A program made the position numbers and the translations under genes. Below, in pieces: positions 18,141-27,118 of a stretch of DNA of 64,000 bases; position 1 is the stretch's first letter; each line of letters opens with the position of its first letter. A model generated the notes under the pieces. That model was not told where the DNA came from. It searched no databases and saw nothing but the letters and a program-made list of their open reading frames with translations. This DNA comes from Bin5 sp965208965 (GTDB lineage: Bacteria; Chloroflexota; Anaerolineae; Caldilineales; Caldilineaceae), in NCBI GenBank assembly GCA_965208965.1, contig OZ242384.1:310001-374000 (forward strand), in the 5' to 3' direction.

Positions 18141-19082
18141 ATGACCAGCCAACGCACAGTTTACGTGAGCGGATCGTTCGTTCCCGAGAGCGAGGCGGCG
18201 TTTTCGATTTTCGACTCCGCGCTCATGTACGGCGACGTGATATTTGAGACGACGCGTACGTTCAACGGGCAGCCGTTTCGATTGCGGGAGCATATTGAGA
18301 GGCTTTATGTGGGGCTGCGGACGCTGGAGATCGACTGCGGCTTGACGGCGGAGGAGATGGAGGCGGCAACGTTGGAAACGATCGAGAGGAACAGGGCCTG
18401 TTTCGCGGACGGCAGGGACTTTCAGATCGTACACAACGTTTCGCGCGGGCCGATGGGGTTGTACAAGTCGGTCTTCGCGGGAGAGGTGGGGCCGACAGTT
18501 ACGATCAACTGCTGGCCGCTGACGTGGCACCTGGCCGCGTTTGCGGACGCGTATCTGCAGGGAGTGCATGCCGTGATCCCGACGCAGCGCTCGGTGCCCT
18601 CGCGGCTGATTGATCCGAAGATCAAGAACCGCAGCCGCATCTACTACCAGCTGGCCAATATACAGGCGCAGAAGGTGGACCCGGAGGCGTGGGCCCTGTT
18701 GACGGACGAGGATGGATTTCTGACGGAGGGCACGGGGTCGAACTTTTTCGTAGTGAAGGATGGGGGATTGCTGACACCGGAGCCGCGGAATATCCTGCGA
18801 GGCGTGACGCGGCAGGCTGTGTTGGAACTGGCTGAGAGAGTTGGACTGGCCTGCCAGGAGTGCAATCTGGAGCCGTATGACGTGATGACGGCGGACGAGG
18901 CGTTTTTCACTTCCACGCCGTTTACGATCATGCCGGCGACGCGCTTCAACGGGCATGATGTAGGTACAGGAGAACCTGGGCCGGTAACGCGGCGACTGAT
19001 GTCGGCATGGAACCAGATGGTTGAGGTGGATATGGCGGCGCAGGCGCGCGCGTTTGCGGAGGAGATAGGGGGTAGGGGCTAG
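18141..19082 (+). CDS. class-IV aminotransferase (BCAT/D-amino-acid transaminase family)
   Basis: The protein has 313 residues. The PLP-binding fold is shown by FDSALMYGDVIFETTRTFNG at the start, the likely Schiff-base lysine K162 (PKIKNRSRIYYQLA) and E196 in FLTEGTGSNFFV. The C-terminal part shows FTSTPFTIMPA. The enzyme transfers an amino group between a branched or D-amino acid and a keto acid. It stands alone on the plus strand between two minus-strand blocks; its gene is followed by heptamer repeats and a perfect hairpin. The start has no clear Shine-Dalgarno beyond CCAGGGGAGG upstream. Confidence 0.92.
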   Translation: MTSQRTVYVSGSFVPESEAAFSIFDSALMYGDVIFETTRTFNGQPFRLREHIERLYVGLRTLEIDCGLTAEEMEAATLETIERNRACFADGRDFQIVHNVSRGPMGLYKSVFAGEVGPTVTINCWPLTWHLAAFADAYLQGVHAVIPTQRSVPSRLIDPKIKNRSRIYYQLANIQAQKVDPEAWALLTDEDGFLTEGTGSNFFVVKDGGLLTPEPRNILRGVTRQAVLELAERVGLACQECNLEPYDVMTADEAFFTSTPFTIMPATRFNGHDVGTGEPGPVTRRLMSAWNQMVEVDMAAQARAFAEEIGGRG

Positions 19083-19083
19083 A

Positions 19084-19132
19084 GGTCAGAGGTCAGGGGT
19101 TAGGGGTCAGGGGTCAGGGGTCAGGGGCTAGT
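19084..19132. repeat. heptamer tandem array (GGTCAGN), seven units
   Basis: The units are GGTCAGA, GGTCAGG, GGTTAGG, GGTCAGG three times and GGCTAGT, without gaps. The same seven-base period recurs at 21701-21735, 35268-35295, 35426-35460 and 55811-55831. It starts two bases after the aminotransferase stop. Confidence 0.85.
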
Positions 19133-19302
19133 CATTGCGGTAAGTGTTCGGGAAAGGGTGTGAGGGGGCGCGAGAAGTTTTCTCGCGCTTTTTCGCGTTT
19201 GATAACAGGGGGAGGGAGGGACCGGCCCTGGTGAATAAGCACCGGTCGCCGGGCTCACCGGTTCCAATTGCCCACAGTGGCAGGGCATGCGAAGGGGGGC
19301 GT

Positions 19303-19323
19303 TGCGGGGGGAATCCCCCCGCA
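19303..19323. terminator. perfect hairpin between convergent genes
   Basis: TGCGGGGGG, loop AAT, CCCCCCGCA gives a nine-base perfect stem with a three-base loop. It has no U-run, so it is a candidate bidirectional terminator or a repeat remnant, not a textbook intrinsic terminator. Confidence 0.5.
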
Positions 19324-19383
19324 CAAGGGAGGCCGCTTGCGGCCGACCGCCCGGAACTGCAGTGGTCAGTGGCCGTGTGGGTG

Positions 19384-20457
19384 TCAGTCTCGCGCTAAAG
19401 GCCAGTGGATTTTTTCGACGCCTTTGGCCTGGGAGCTCATGATGGCGATCATGATTTCCAGGCTATGAAGGGCACGGCGGCCGCTGGAGATGCTTTCGCC
19501 CCCGTTTTCGATCAGGTTGATCAGCTCGTCAACGGCGTTGACCATGGCGCTGCGGTAGTCTACGGAACCACCGAGCTGGCGGCTGGTAACTTCGTACGGG
19601 CGCTCCGCCGAGGTCAGATAGACGAGGGCTTCGGTGTTGCTGATGCGGATGCGGCCATTGGTGCAGAGGAGGTCGAGCTCGAAGTTGACGAGCGTGCGCT
19701 GCGAGATTTCGATGTGGGCGCGCACGCCGTTGGTGAAATGGACATAGGCGGAGGCGCCGGGATCGGTGGTGGGGTCGTGGCCGCCGTCGCCGAGGTATTC
19801 GGTGCGGTCTTCGTAACCCTCTTCCATAGCGCCGATGAGCCAGTCGGGGGCGGCGTCGGCGTACATGCAGACGGTGTCGACGAGGTGGGTGCCGTTGCGG
19901 AAGAGCATGGCGCGTTCGCCGCCGAGGTGGGCGTTTATGCGGGTGAGGGAGCCGATGCGGCCGTCTTCGATGACGGAGAGGGCCTGGCGCCAGAAGGGGT
20001 CCCAGCGGCGCCCGTGGTCGACGCATATCACGGTGCCGTTTTGTTCAACGGCGGCCAACATGCGGTCGGCGTCAGAGAGGGTGGTGGCGAGGGGCTTTTC
20101 GCAGAAGATTGCTGGGACGCCGGCCTCGGCGGCATCGACGACCATTTGGGCGTGGAGGTGGTCTGAGGTGACCACGCTGAGGATGTCGAGGTTTTCCCTT
20201 TCCAGCATGGCGCGGTAGTCGTTGTAGTGCGCGGCTGGGCCCCAGTTTTTTTCGTATTGGGTCAGGAGCTCCGGAACGAGTTCGCAGACGGCGACCACTT
20301 CTGCGCGGGGATGGGCGGCGTAGGCGGAGGCGTGCGAATGGGGCTGGGGGTGACGGGTGGACCAGAGGTCGTAGCGCGGCGGCGATTGGCCGATGCCTGT
20401 GAGCCCGATGATGCCGGCCCGGTAGACCTTGTCATTAGATTGATTTGAAACTGTCAT
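19384..20457 (-). CDS. Gfo/Idh/MocA family oxidoreductase
   Basis: The protein has 357 residues. The Rossmann start is YRAGIIGLTGIGQSPPR, and CEKPLATTLSDADRM is the family EKP motif. The middle shows GTHLVDTVCMYAD, the usual GxHxxD signature after the nucleotide domain. ATG 20457 has an AGGGGTTATC upstream. It is the last of three Gfo/Idh/MocA genes read in series (21735-22772, 20524-21687, then this). The low mutual similarity outside the motifs suggests that each acts on a different position or epimer of a sugar. It is a cytoplasmic, NAD(P)-dependent enzyme. Confidence 0.92.
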   Translation of the reverse strand: MTVSNQSNDKVYRAGIIGLTGIGQSPPRYDLWSTRHPQPHSHASAYAAHPRAEVVAVCELVPELLTQYEKNWGPAAHYNDYRAMLERENLDILSVVTSDHLHAQMVVDAAEAGVPAIFCEKPLATTLSDADRMLAAVEQNGTVICVDHGRRWDPFWRQALSVIEDGRIGSLTRINAHLGGERAMLFRNGTHLVDTVCMYADAAPDWLIGAMEEGYEDRTEYLGDGGHDPTTDPGASAYVHFTNGVRAHIEISQRTLVNFELDLLCTNGRIRISNTEALVYLTSAERPYEVTSRQLGGSVDYRSAMVNAVDELINLIENGGESISSGRRALHSLEIMIAIMSSQAKGVEKIHWPLARD

Positions 20458-20523
20458 GATAACCCCTTGATTCCTCTTGTTTGCCGCCTTTGAAAGTGCT
20501 GGCAGCTGTTCATTTGGTGCCGG

Positions 20524-21687
20524 TTACGGTTTTTCCTGCCCCGCTTCTTTTCTCCAGACAACGTAGGGATTCTCGCGATTTTGCAGCGGGAAGTCGACGC
20601 GGGCGCCAAGGCGCTGCGACTCGTGGATGGCCATGATCATTTCTAAGACTGCGCGGGCGTCGCGGCCGTTGGTCACGGCGGATACCTGGCGGTCTTCTTC
20701 GATGGCGCGGATCAGTTCTTCAACGAATACCCGGTTGTTCATTTGGAATTTCTCGGAAACGGAACGCGGCTGGCCGTCGGGATTCAGGTCCCAGTCGGGT
20801 AGGATGATGCGTTCCCAGGTACCGTCGCGGTCACCTGGGAGCCAGAGTCGGTAGGGGTAGTGGTAGAGTTCGCCAAGGGGGGCAAGGCGGAGGGAGAGGA
20901 TGCCGGAAGTGCCTTGGATCTCGAGGCCGAGCCAGTTGACCTGCTCGCGGGTGTCGGTGTCGTCGCTGCGGTAGGAGTCGAAGTGGGCGGTGACTCCGTT
21001 GCGGAATACGAAGTAGGCGGCCAGGCCGTTGCCGGCGATGGGGCCGACGCCTTCGTCGCCTTCATGGATATCGGAGGTGGTGAGCTCGCGGCCGTTCTGG
21101 GTGACGTGGGCGTGGGCCCAGGCAACTTCAGAAGCGGCGAAGAAACGGATATTGTCGAGAAGATGGGGGCCGAGGACGATGAGGTCCATGGCGCCGGCGC
21201 GGTGGTCGGCTTTGCCGTGGCGGCGGATCATTTGCACGTCGCCGATGAGGCCGTCCTCGATGATCTTTTTGGCATGCAGCTCGTAGGGGTTGGCGCGGCG
21301 GTGGGCGACGGCGATCCTGGCGCCGCTCTTTTCGCAGGCGGCGAGCATAGCGTCAGCTTCGGCAAGGGTGCGGGAGAAGGGCTTTTCGCAGAAGATGCCT
21401 TTGACGCCGGCTTCGGCGCAGGCGATGACCATGTCGGCGTGCTGATCGACCCAGCGGGGGCAGACCGCGACTAGGTCCAAGTCCATTTGCGACAGCATGG
21501 TTGTGTAGTCGGCAAAGTTGTGGGAGGCGCCGGTACGTTGGACCGCGGGGGCTCGACCTTCTTCGTCCGGGTCGGCGACGGCGACGACCTTGACATTGGG
21601 CAACCCCTGGAAGGCGGTGTCGAGGTGATGGCCGTAGTTGCCGCGTCCGGTATGGCCGATGATCCCGGCGCGATAGGTTACTGGCAT
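20524..21687 (-). CDS. Gfo/Idh/MocA family oxidoreductase
   Basis: The protein has 387 residues. The N-terminus YRAGIIGHTGRGNYGHHLDT is unusually like the next gene's YRAGIIGLTGIGQSPP, pointing to a local duplication. The conserved elements are FCEKPFSRTLAEADAML, the glycine-rich VVAVADPDEEGRAPA and GAMDLIVLGPHLLDNIRFFA. It is the middle gene of a three-gene series. The gap to the next gene is 66 bases, and the gap on the upstream side holds a heptamer repeat array. Confidence 0.92.
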   Translation of the reverse strand: MPVTYRAGIIGHTGRGNYGHHLDTAFQGLPNVKVVAVADPDEEGRAPAVQRTGASHNFADYTTMLSQMDLDLVAVCPRWVDQHADMVIACAEAGVKGIFCEKPFSRTLAEADAMLAACEKSGARIAVAHRRANPYELHAKKIIEDGLIGDVQMIRRHGKADHRAGAMDLIVLGPHLLDNIRFFAASEVAWAHAHVTQNGRELTTSDIHEGDEGVGPIAGNGLAAYFVFRNGVTAHFDSYRSDDTDTREQVNWLGLEIQGTSGILSLRLAPLGELYHYPYRLWLPGDRDGTWERIILPDWDLNPDGQPRSVSEKFQMNNRVFVEELIRAIEEDRQVSAVTNGRDARAVLEMIMAIHESQRLGARVDFPLQNRENPYVVWRKEAGQEKP

Positions 21688-21700
21688 GGAGGACTCCGGT

Positions 21701-21735
21701 GGTCAGTAGCTAGTGGTAAGGGGTCAGTGGTCAGT
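21701..21735. repeat. heptamer tandem array (GGTCAGT), five units
   Basis: The units are GGTCAGT, AGCTAGT, GGTAAGG, GGTCAGT and GGTCAGT. The array lies between two co-oriented Gfo/Idh/MocA genes and ends one base into the stop codon of the upstream one. It has the same period and core as the array at 19084-19132. Confidence 0.8.
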
Positions 21736-22772
21736 TATTCTCCGGTTGAGCGGATTTCGAGCTCGTCCAGGCCTTCGGCGAGGGGCAGGCTTACCTGCGT
21801 GCCGGTCTTGTGGGAGACGTGGATGGCGGTGATGACTTCGAGCGCTTTGAGGCCGTCGCGGCCTGTGGATACGCTTTCGCGATCTTCGAGAAGGCAGTCG
21901 ATGCTCTCGCGGGTGGCGGAGTAGAAGTAGTCGTCGAGCGTGAATTCGGCCGGCATGTCGGGGATGGGTTCGAAGTCGTAGCGGGTGCCATAGCCCTCAT
22001 CGGCCTCGACCAGGGGGCCGTATTCCCAGAGGCCGCGGCGTTCGCTGAAATGAATGCGGCCTTCGGTGCCGGCGATCTTGGTGTAGCCGAGGGACTCCTT
22101 GCGCTCGGCGATGCAGTCGATGAAGACGACGACGCCGTCTGAGCAGGCGATCATGCCGGCGCCGCCGGGGTCGGCGACGGTTTCCGTGTTGAGGTAGCCG
22201 GAAACGAGCTGCGGCTGGGCGTCGGTGAAGAAAAAGGCGTAGTCGACGGTATGGGTGCCGTTTGTGAGGAGGGGGCGGCAGCCTTCGTAGGTGATGGTCT
22301 TGACACGGCCGACGGCGCCGTCGTCGATCATGCGCTTGAGACGCTGGTAGTGGGGGAGAAAGCGGCGGGTATGCTCGGTGATGAGGCGTGTGCCGCTGCG
22401 ATCGCAGGCCGCTACCATCTTACGGCCCCAGGCGACGCTGGTGGCGAGAGGCTTTTCGACCATGACGACTTTTATGCCGGCTTGGGCGGCTTCGATGACG
22501 GGGTGGTGATGGTAGAGCGTGTTGGTGGTGACATCTACGACGTCAAGCCGGGCCTTTTCGTACATGTCTGCGGCAGTGGGATAGCGGTGCTCGGGCTCGA
22601 TCTCCCATTCATCGCCGAACTGCTGGAGCCGCTGCGGGTCGATGTCGGCGATTGCGACCAGTTCGGCGTCTTCGCAGCGCCGGTAGCCGGCGGCGTGGGA
22701 GAAGGGTCTGTGCCCGAGACCCCCGATCGGTCCGGCGCCGACGATTCCTACTCTGACTTTGGCTTTTGACAT
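21735..22772 (-). CDS. Gfo/Idh/MocA family oxidoreductase
   Basis: The protein has 345 residues. The Rossmann start is VRVGIVGAGPIGGLGHRPF, the acidic ribose-binding turn is VAIADIDPQRL, the EKP motif is VMVEKPLATSVAW, and NGTHTVDYAFFF is the typical middle segment. It is the first gene of the three-gene Gfo/Idh/MocA series. The GNAT gene and the propeller-like gene lie upstream on the same strand with 43- and 60-base gaps, so all five may be one transcript. Confidence 0.92.
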   Translation of the reverse strand: MSKAKVRVGIVGAGPIGGLGHRPFSHAAGYRRCEDAELVAIADIDPQRLQQFGDEWEIEPEHRYPTAADMYEKARLDVVDVTTNTLYHHHPVIEAAQAGIKVVMVEKPLATSVAWGRKMVAACDRSGTRLITEHTRRFLPHYQRLKRMIDDGAVGRVKTITYEGCRPLLTNGTHTVDYAFFFTDAQPQLVSGYLNTETVADPGGAGMIACSDGVVVFIDCIAERKESLGYTKIAGTEGRIHFSERRGLWEYGPLVEADEGYGTRYDFEPIPDMPAEFTLDDYFYSATRESIDCLLEDRESVSTGRDGLKALEVITAIHVSHKTGTQVSLPLAEGLDELEIRSTGE

Positions 22773-22815
22773 GTGTAAGCTCCTGGGCTGCGGTGCCTGT
22801 CGCGGAGGGAGGCGT

Positions 22816-23298
22816 TTATGCCTCGTCTGCGGTGATGGGCATGATGTAGTGGATCTGGCGGGCTACTTCCTTGAAGCCGAAGTCGGGGTAGAAGTGGGCG
22901 CCGACGTCGTTCTGGTCGAGGGTTTCAATGCGGGCGTAGGACAGGCCTGCGGCGGCGAAGTAGGAGACGGCTTCTTCGAGAAGGCGTCGGCCTATTCCTT
23001 GTTGCTGGAATTCGGGCAGGACGGCAAAGTTGGGGATACCGCCGATGCCGGCGGCTCTATCGACGCGTGTGGTGACGTAGCCGACGATTTGGCCGTCGAC
23101 TTCGGCGACGAGGATGCCGTCTGCGTTGGCTGCGGCGTCGTCGTCGATGTGGCGTACTTTGCGCCAGCGCCAGTCTTTGCCGCGGATAGTCCCGTGCATG
23201 CGCTCGATGTTCTGGTCGATGGAGACGCCGTCGAAGCAGATGGCTGTAATGGTCTTCAGGGTTTCCAGGTCGGACGGTCGAAAGCGCCGGATTTTCAT
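22816..23298 (-). CDS. GNAT family N-acetyltransferase
   Basis: The protein has 160 residues. The acetyl-CoA loop is FQQQGIGRRLLEEA, preceded by the beta-4 strand IPNFAVLPE. The N-terminus (KIRRFRPSDLETLKTITAICF) matches the usual GNAT first helix, and the C-terminal YFYPDFGFKEVARQ-like stretch (HFYPDFGF) is typical too. The substrate is unknown. An AGGAG lies before ATG 23298. It sits between a propeller-like gene and the Gfo/Idh/MocA series. Confidence 0.9.
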   Translation of the reverse strand: MKIRRFRPSDLETLKTITAICFDGVSIDQNIERMHGTIRGKDWRWRKVRHIDDDAAANADGILVAEVDGQIVGYVTTRVDRAAGIGGIPNFAVLPEFQQQGIGRRLLEEAVSYFAAAGLSYARIETLDQNDVGAHFYPDFGFKEVARQIHYIMPITADEA

Positions 23299-23358
23299 CG
23301 ATAACTCCTGCGTGCGGCTGCGGTCAGGGCGGCCAGGAACTCGCCGGTCAGTACTGCC

Positions 23359-24825
23359 TTATTCCACAAAGCGGAAAGAGTAGATGTCTGCATCCTGGAG
23401 TGAGAAGCGCAGCCGCACCAGTTCGCCGCTGAGTGCGCCGACATCGGCGCCCTGCGTCCAGCGCACGGTCCGATCGAGGTCATCTCCCAGCAGTTTCACA
23501 CAGTCGTCCAATCCGAATCCCTCGACGGCCAGATCGACCTGTCCGTGTAAAATCTCCACGCGTACACTGCCCGCGGCTGAGGCGGAGAAGTTCAGTTCTA
23601 AATTGCGGCCAGTGAACCGGATGGGCTTGGTGATCATCTCGCCGCCGCTGGGGGGTGCGTGGAGCGAAGCGAAGCCGTCCATGCGGAGCGTGTAGCGGCG
23701 CTGGCTTACGCTCTGCCCGCGCCAGTAGCCTTCGCTGACGTAGATTGACAGCTCATCGGGCGCGCCGGCGAACTGGGAGCGAGTGTTGACGAGGCCCCAG
23801 TTCTGGTAGTTGTCGCCGTAGGTCCAGTTGTCCTGCGGGCGCAGTCCGGGTCGGATGAAGGCTTCCGGCCAGATGTTGAATTCCATGCCGTCGCGGCTGC
23901 TCATGAAGAGGCCGTCGGTGAGGGCGGCGCCGTAGCGCTCTCGCGCTTCTGCGCGCATGCGCCGGTGCTCAGGTTCGGGCAGGTCCTCGATGGCGGGCGA
24001 CCAGGGGCGCTCGACGTAGCGGGCGGGGAAGCCGACGAAGAGATGGGGGGCGCGGAAGTAGGGCGTGACCTGATTGGTGTAGAGCTCGGCGATGCGGGTG
24101 GGGTTGTAGTCGATGAAGACGGGCTCGGTCCAGTTGATGAAGTCGGACGAGACGCAGGTCATGATGTCGCGACCGTGGCGGAAGTCGCGATGGTAGTCGC
24201 GGTATTCGCCGCGCTCTGCGTCCCAAAAGGCAAGGTTCTGGGAGTCGAAGTAGCCCTTGGTGATGACGGGTTCGTCGCGCATCCGGGTCCAGTGGAGGCC
24301 GTCGGGTGAGCTGAGTGCGAAAAGGCCTTTGTATCCCCTGTTGTTGGCGAGCGCTTTGTATCTTTCGGAGGCGGGCGCGTCGGGATTGGGGTCCTTGAAG
24401 GGCACAAAGTTGATGGCGGGGCTGTCGTCGTCGCGGGCGTCGAGGATGATGTTGTTGTTGCGCGAACCGTCATATTCGACAATGCCCAGGTTGGGCTTGG
24501 TCCAGTTTATGCCGTCGCTGCTTTCGGCCAGGCAGACGAATTCGGGATGGGCAAATTCGAGGGCGCCCGAGTCATGTGTGAAGTGCCAGCCGCGGTAGTA
24601 CATGAGGTAGCGGTCATCGTCCTGGAATACGGTTACGTATCCGGAGGCGTTGCCCTCCCAAGGTGCGTCGGTTTCCAGGGCTACTTCCTGCGGCACAGGG
24701 CGGTGGAGGCGCAGTTCGGCGTCGCGAGACAGGGCGGCGATCAGATAGTCGTCGATCAGCAGTTCGCGACGGGAGCCGATGTGGATTCCTGGGCCGGGCT
24801 CGACATTACTGAGTGGACTGGTCAT
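23359..24825 (-). CDS. five-bladed beta-propeller-like protein (GH-32/43/62-like), unknown function
   Basis: The protein has 488 residues. It shares the layout of 14497-15999: a conserved start (LLIDDYLIAALSRDAELRLH), blade motifs (YLMYYRGWHF, CLAESSDGINWTKPNLGIVE, LSSPDGLHWTR) and a C-terminal sandwich (AGSVRVEILHGQ). Both keep the TDAP-EGNA segment near residue 50. An AAGGGAG precedes the ATG. No signal peptide is visible. It probably belongs to the same unrecognised carbohydrate-active family as its paralogue; catalytic residues are not assignable by eye. Confidence 0.75.
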   Translation of the reverse strand: MTSPLSNVEPGPGIHIGSRRELLIDDYLIAALSRDAELRLHRPVPQEVALETDAPWEGNASGYVTVFQDDDRYLMYYRGWHFTHDSGALEFAHPEFVCLAESSDGINWTKPNLGIVEYDGSRNNNIILDARDDDSPAINFVPFKDPNPDAPASERYKALANNRGYKGLFALSSPDGLHWTRMRDEPVITKGYFDSQNLAFWDAERGEYRDYHRDFRHGRDIMTCVSSDFINWTEPVFIDYNPTRIAELYTNQVTPYFRAPHLFVGFPARYVERPWSPAIEDLPEPEHRRMRAEARERYGAALTDGLFMSSRDGMEFNIWPEAFIRPGLRPQDNWTYGDNYQNWGLVNTRSQFAGAPDELSIYVSEGYWRGQSVSQRRYTLRMDGFASLHAPPSGGEMITKPIRFTGRNLELNFSASAAGSVRVEILHGQVDLAVEGFGLDDCVKLLGDDLDRTVRWTQGADVGALSGELVRLRFSLQDADIYSFRFVE

Positions 24826-24906
24826 AGTTAGCTCCCTTTGCGCCTATGCTGACTGTCTTTGCCGGCGGCCGCTGATCAAGGAGGCGGCAGTGGGCGGGCT
24901 GCCCGC

Positions 24907-25773
24907 TCAGGCCGGGGACACGCCGATGCGGTCCAGCCGCTTCCTGGCTTCGTCGTACACGTCCTGGGAAAGGGGACCTGCGAGAGTGGCCTGTGCGTTT
25001 TCGGCTAGGTGGGCCGGATTGGTTGTGCCAACGATATTGGTGTGGACGTCGGGGTGCGTGAGTGTATAGCGGAGTACGAATGAAGTGTCGCTTTCGCCCG
25101 CCTGCTTCAGTTCGTCCAGGCCCGCATCTGCAAAGGCTTGCCAGCGGTCGGACTGGCCGAGGCCGACGCCCGGCTTGCCGAGGGCGACTCCGCCGCGAAT
25201 GATGTTGCCGGCGCCGGCCTGCGCGGTAGTGGTCAGCCAGTTTTCATGGTCGCGCTCAAGGGCGGAGTAGGGGATCTGGTAGGCGTCGAAGACATCCCAG
25301 CTGAGGTAGGTGGGCAGGTGGGGGAGCGTGGTCGACATGCCTATCCAGCGCACTTTGCCCTGGGCGCGCATATCCTGTAGCGCCTGCACCAGTTCTCCCT
25401 GTTCGCATTGGGCGACGGTCGGGTTGTGCAGCTGCATCAGGTCGACGCAGTCGACGCGCAGGCGTTCGAGGCTTTCGTGCAGACCGCGGAAGGCGTTTTC
25501 TCTTGACCAGATATGGCCGTCTGGATGGCACCCGCACTTGGTGGCGAGTACGAATTCATCGCGGCGGTGACGAAGGTAGCGGCCGATCATCTCCTCGCTG
25601 TTGCCGTAGTCGTTGGCGGTGTCGATGAAGTTGATGCCGGCATCGAGAACGGCGTTGAGCTGGGCGTTCATCTCCGCGTCGGTCATGGCGCGACGATGGC
25701 CTGCGCCGAATCCGAGCCGGGTGACTTCCAAGCCGGTACGACCAAGGGTTGCGGTAGGGAGGATATGGGACAT
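24907..25773 (-). CDS. aldo/keto reductase
   Basis: From ATG 25773 (AGGAAAGG upstream) the protein has 288 residues. The catalytic tetrad fits D51, Y56 (TANDYG), K79 (LATKCG) and H116 (MQLHNP). The C-terminal NADPH-binding segment reads THPDVHTNIVGTTN. It is a cytoplasmic NADPH-dependent carbonyl reductase, substrate unknown. It is preceded by a PhyH-type gene on the same strand at a 73-base gap, so it may share a transcript with that oxygenase. Confidence 0.92.
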   Translation of the reverse strand: MSHILPTATLGRTGLEVTRLGFGAGHRRAMTDAEMNAQLNAVLDAGINFIDTANDYGNSEEMIGRYLRHRRDEFVLATKCGCHPDGHIWSRENAFRGLHESLERLRVDCVDLMQLHNPTVAQCEQGELVQALQDMRAQGKVRWIGMSTTLPHLPTYLSWDVFDAYQIPYSALERDHENWLTTTAQAGAGNIIRGGVALGKPGVGLGQSDRWQAFADAGLDELKQAGESDTSFVLRYTLTHPDVHTNIVGTTNPAHLAENAQATLAGPLSQDVYDEARKRLDRIGVSPA

Positions 25774-25846
25774 CGGGCGCCTTTCCTGGGTTGTCCTCAA
25801 TTGGGAGAGAAGTGTCGCAATGGCCAAAAAGCTGCGGCCTCTGCGG

Positions 25847-26644
25847 TTATACCCGTCCCGGAAACTCCTTGCCACGGATGTGCATGAAGGGTGTGCTGCC
25901 CTTGCGGGGCGTACCTTCGACCTGGTTGCGATGGTCCTCGTCGACGATACGGAGATAGCTGGTCTCGGCGTCGAGGTAGTGGAGCGCCAGGCCGCGGCGG
26001 CGGTTGGGGGTGGTATTGGCTTCGGTGCGGTGGAAGTTGAGGCCATGGTGGAACATGCACTGGCCGGCTTTCAGTTCGACCGGGACGGGGTCGGCCAGGT
26101 GCGGCAGGGCCAGGAATCGATCTTTGTATTCGCGGGTGATCGGCCCCCATTTGTGGCTACCGGGGATAACGGTCATGCAGCCGTTCTCGACGGTGGCGTC
26201 GTCGAGGGCGACCCAGCAGCTGACGTGGTTCTGGGGGGCGAACATGGGCCAGGCGACGGAGTCCTGGTGCCAGTCGGTCACGGTGCCGTTGAAACGGGGC
26301 TTCATCATGAGCTGGTCGGTGTAGAGCTTGATATTGGGGCTCAGGAGGTCCTCGATCACGTCGACGATTTCGGCCTTTTTGGCGACGGCCTCGAAGAGGT
26401 CATCGTGGTAGCAGAGATAGACCATCTTGCGGATCATGTCGATACGGGGCTCGACGGTCTTTTTGCCGTCACGGAACTGCTCTTCAAATTGAATGTAGTT
26501 CGATGGGACGTGGTTGAGACGTCCGGCGGCGATGTCTTCGCTGCGCTGGCGAAGGGATTCGATTTCTTCGTCGGACAGGACGCGGCCGTAAGAAAGGTAG
26601 CCGTTGTCATCGAAAAACTGTTTCTGTTCGGGAGTCAGGCTCAT
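25847..26644 (-). CDS. phytanoyl-CoA dioxygenase (PhyH) family protein
   Basis: From ATG 26644 (GAGGAG seven bases upstream) the protein has 265 residues. The iron-binding triad fits H126-Q-D128 (TDWHQDS) with H205 (FHHGLNFHRTE), and R217 fits the 2-oxoglutarate-binding arginine. The family hydroxylates or demethylates small molecules using Fe(II), O2 and 2-oxoglutarate. It has the WVALDDATVENGCMTVIPGSH core seen in many environmental members. It is close to the paralogue at 27660-28436 but not identical. The substrate is unknown. Confidence 0.9.
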   Translation of the reverse strand: MSLTPEQKQFFDDNGYLSYGRVLSDEEIESLRQRSEDIAAGRLNHVPSNYIQFEEQFRDGKKTVEPRIDMIRKMVYLCYHDDLFEAVAKKAEIVDVIEDLLSPNIKLYTDQLMMKPRFNGTVTDWHQDSVAWPMFAPQNHVSCWVALDDATVENGCMTVIPGSHKWGPITREYKDRFLALPHLADPVPVELKAGQCMFHHGLNFHRTEANTTPNRRRGLALHYLDAETSYLRIVDEDHRNQVEGTPRKGSTPFMHIRGKEFPGRV

Positions 26645-26701
26645 GGTTGGTCTCCTCGCAGTCAAGAGTGGGCATGGCATGCTGTCTGGAATTGCTGCGG
26701 T

Positions 26702-27118
26702 TCAGCGCCGCAGGACTTTGGATAGGAGTAACTGTACGCCGAATACGCCCAACAGTCCAAACACGATACTGGGCGCGACCAGGATGAAGCCGCGTTGAAC
26801 TGTATAGGTAAAGACGTAGTCGGAGAACAGGATGTCGAGGGCTGGGAGCTGGCCGCGTAGAAGCGCCCAGGAGGCATAGGTCCAAAAGCCGCCAAAAAGG
26901 AGAGTGCTCAAGATCGCAGCCAAGGTGAACAGTAAGATCGCTCTGCTTTCTGCCACTGCAAGCAGCGCTCCGCATATTGCGGCGACCAGGCTGAGGGCGA
27001 GCATATCGGCCGGCCAAGGGACATAGTCCTGAATGTGAGATAGAGAGATCAGCCCGACGTAGGCCAAGATTGAGGCGACCGCCAAGACGGCTGCGCCTTG
27101 TCGAATGAGCGACCTCAT
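26702..27118 (-). CDS. four-helix membrane protein, unknown function
   Basis: The protein has 138 residues with hydrophobic stretches at about 8-26, 39-56, 60-80 and 108-130. The first residues are basic (MRSLIRQ) and the end is short and basic (SKVLRR). The ATG overlaps the stop of the 27115-27645 gene by four bases, so the two are translationally coupled. I do not recognise the family. It probably sits in the inner membrane next to its partner. Confidence 0.68.
   Translation of the reverse strand: MRSLIRQGAAVLAVASILAYVGLISLSHIQDYVPWPADMLALSLVAAICGALLAVAESRAILLFTLAAILSTLLFGGFWTYASWALLRGQLPALDILFSDYVFTYTVQRGFILVAPSIVFGLLGVFGVQLLLSKVLRR

Larger units (their letters stand above)
19083..19383. 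other. 301-base convergent intergenic region with repeats and hairpins
   Basis: No gene is supported. Going along it, it holds the heptamer array (19084-19132), a perfect inverted repeat (19303-19323), a second palindrome GGCCGC-TT-GCGGCC at 19331-19344 and a single AGTGGTCAGTGG near its far end. It separates the aminotransferase from the oppositely oriented Gfo/Idh/MocA gene. Confidence 0.8.
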
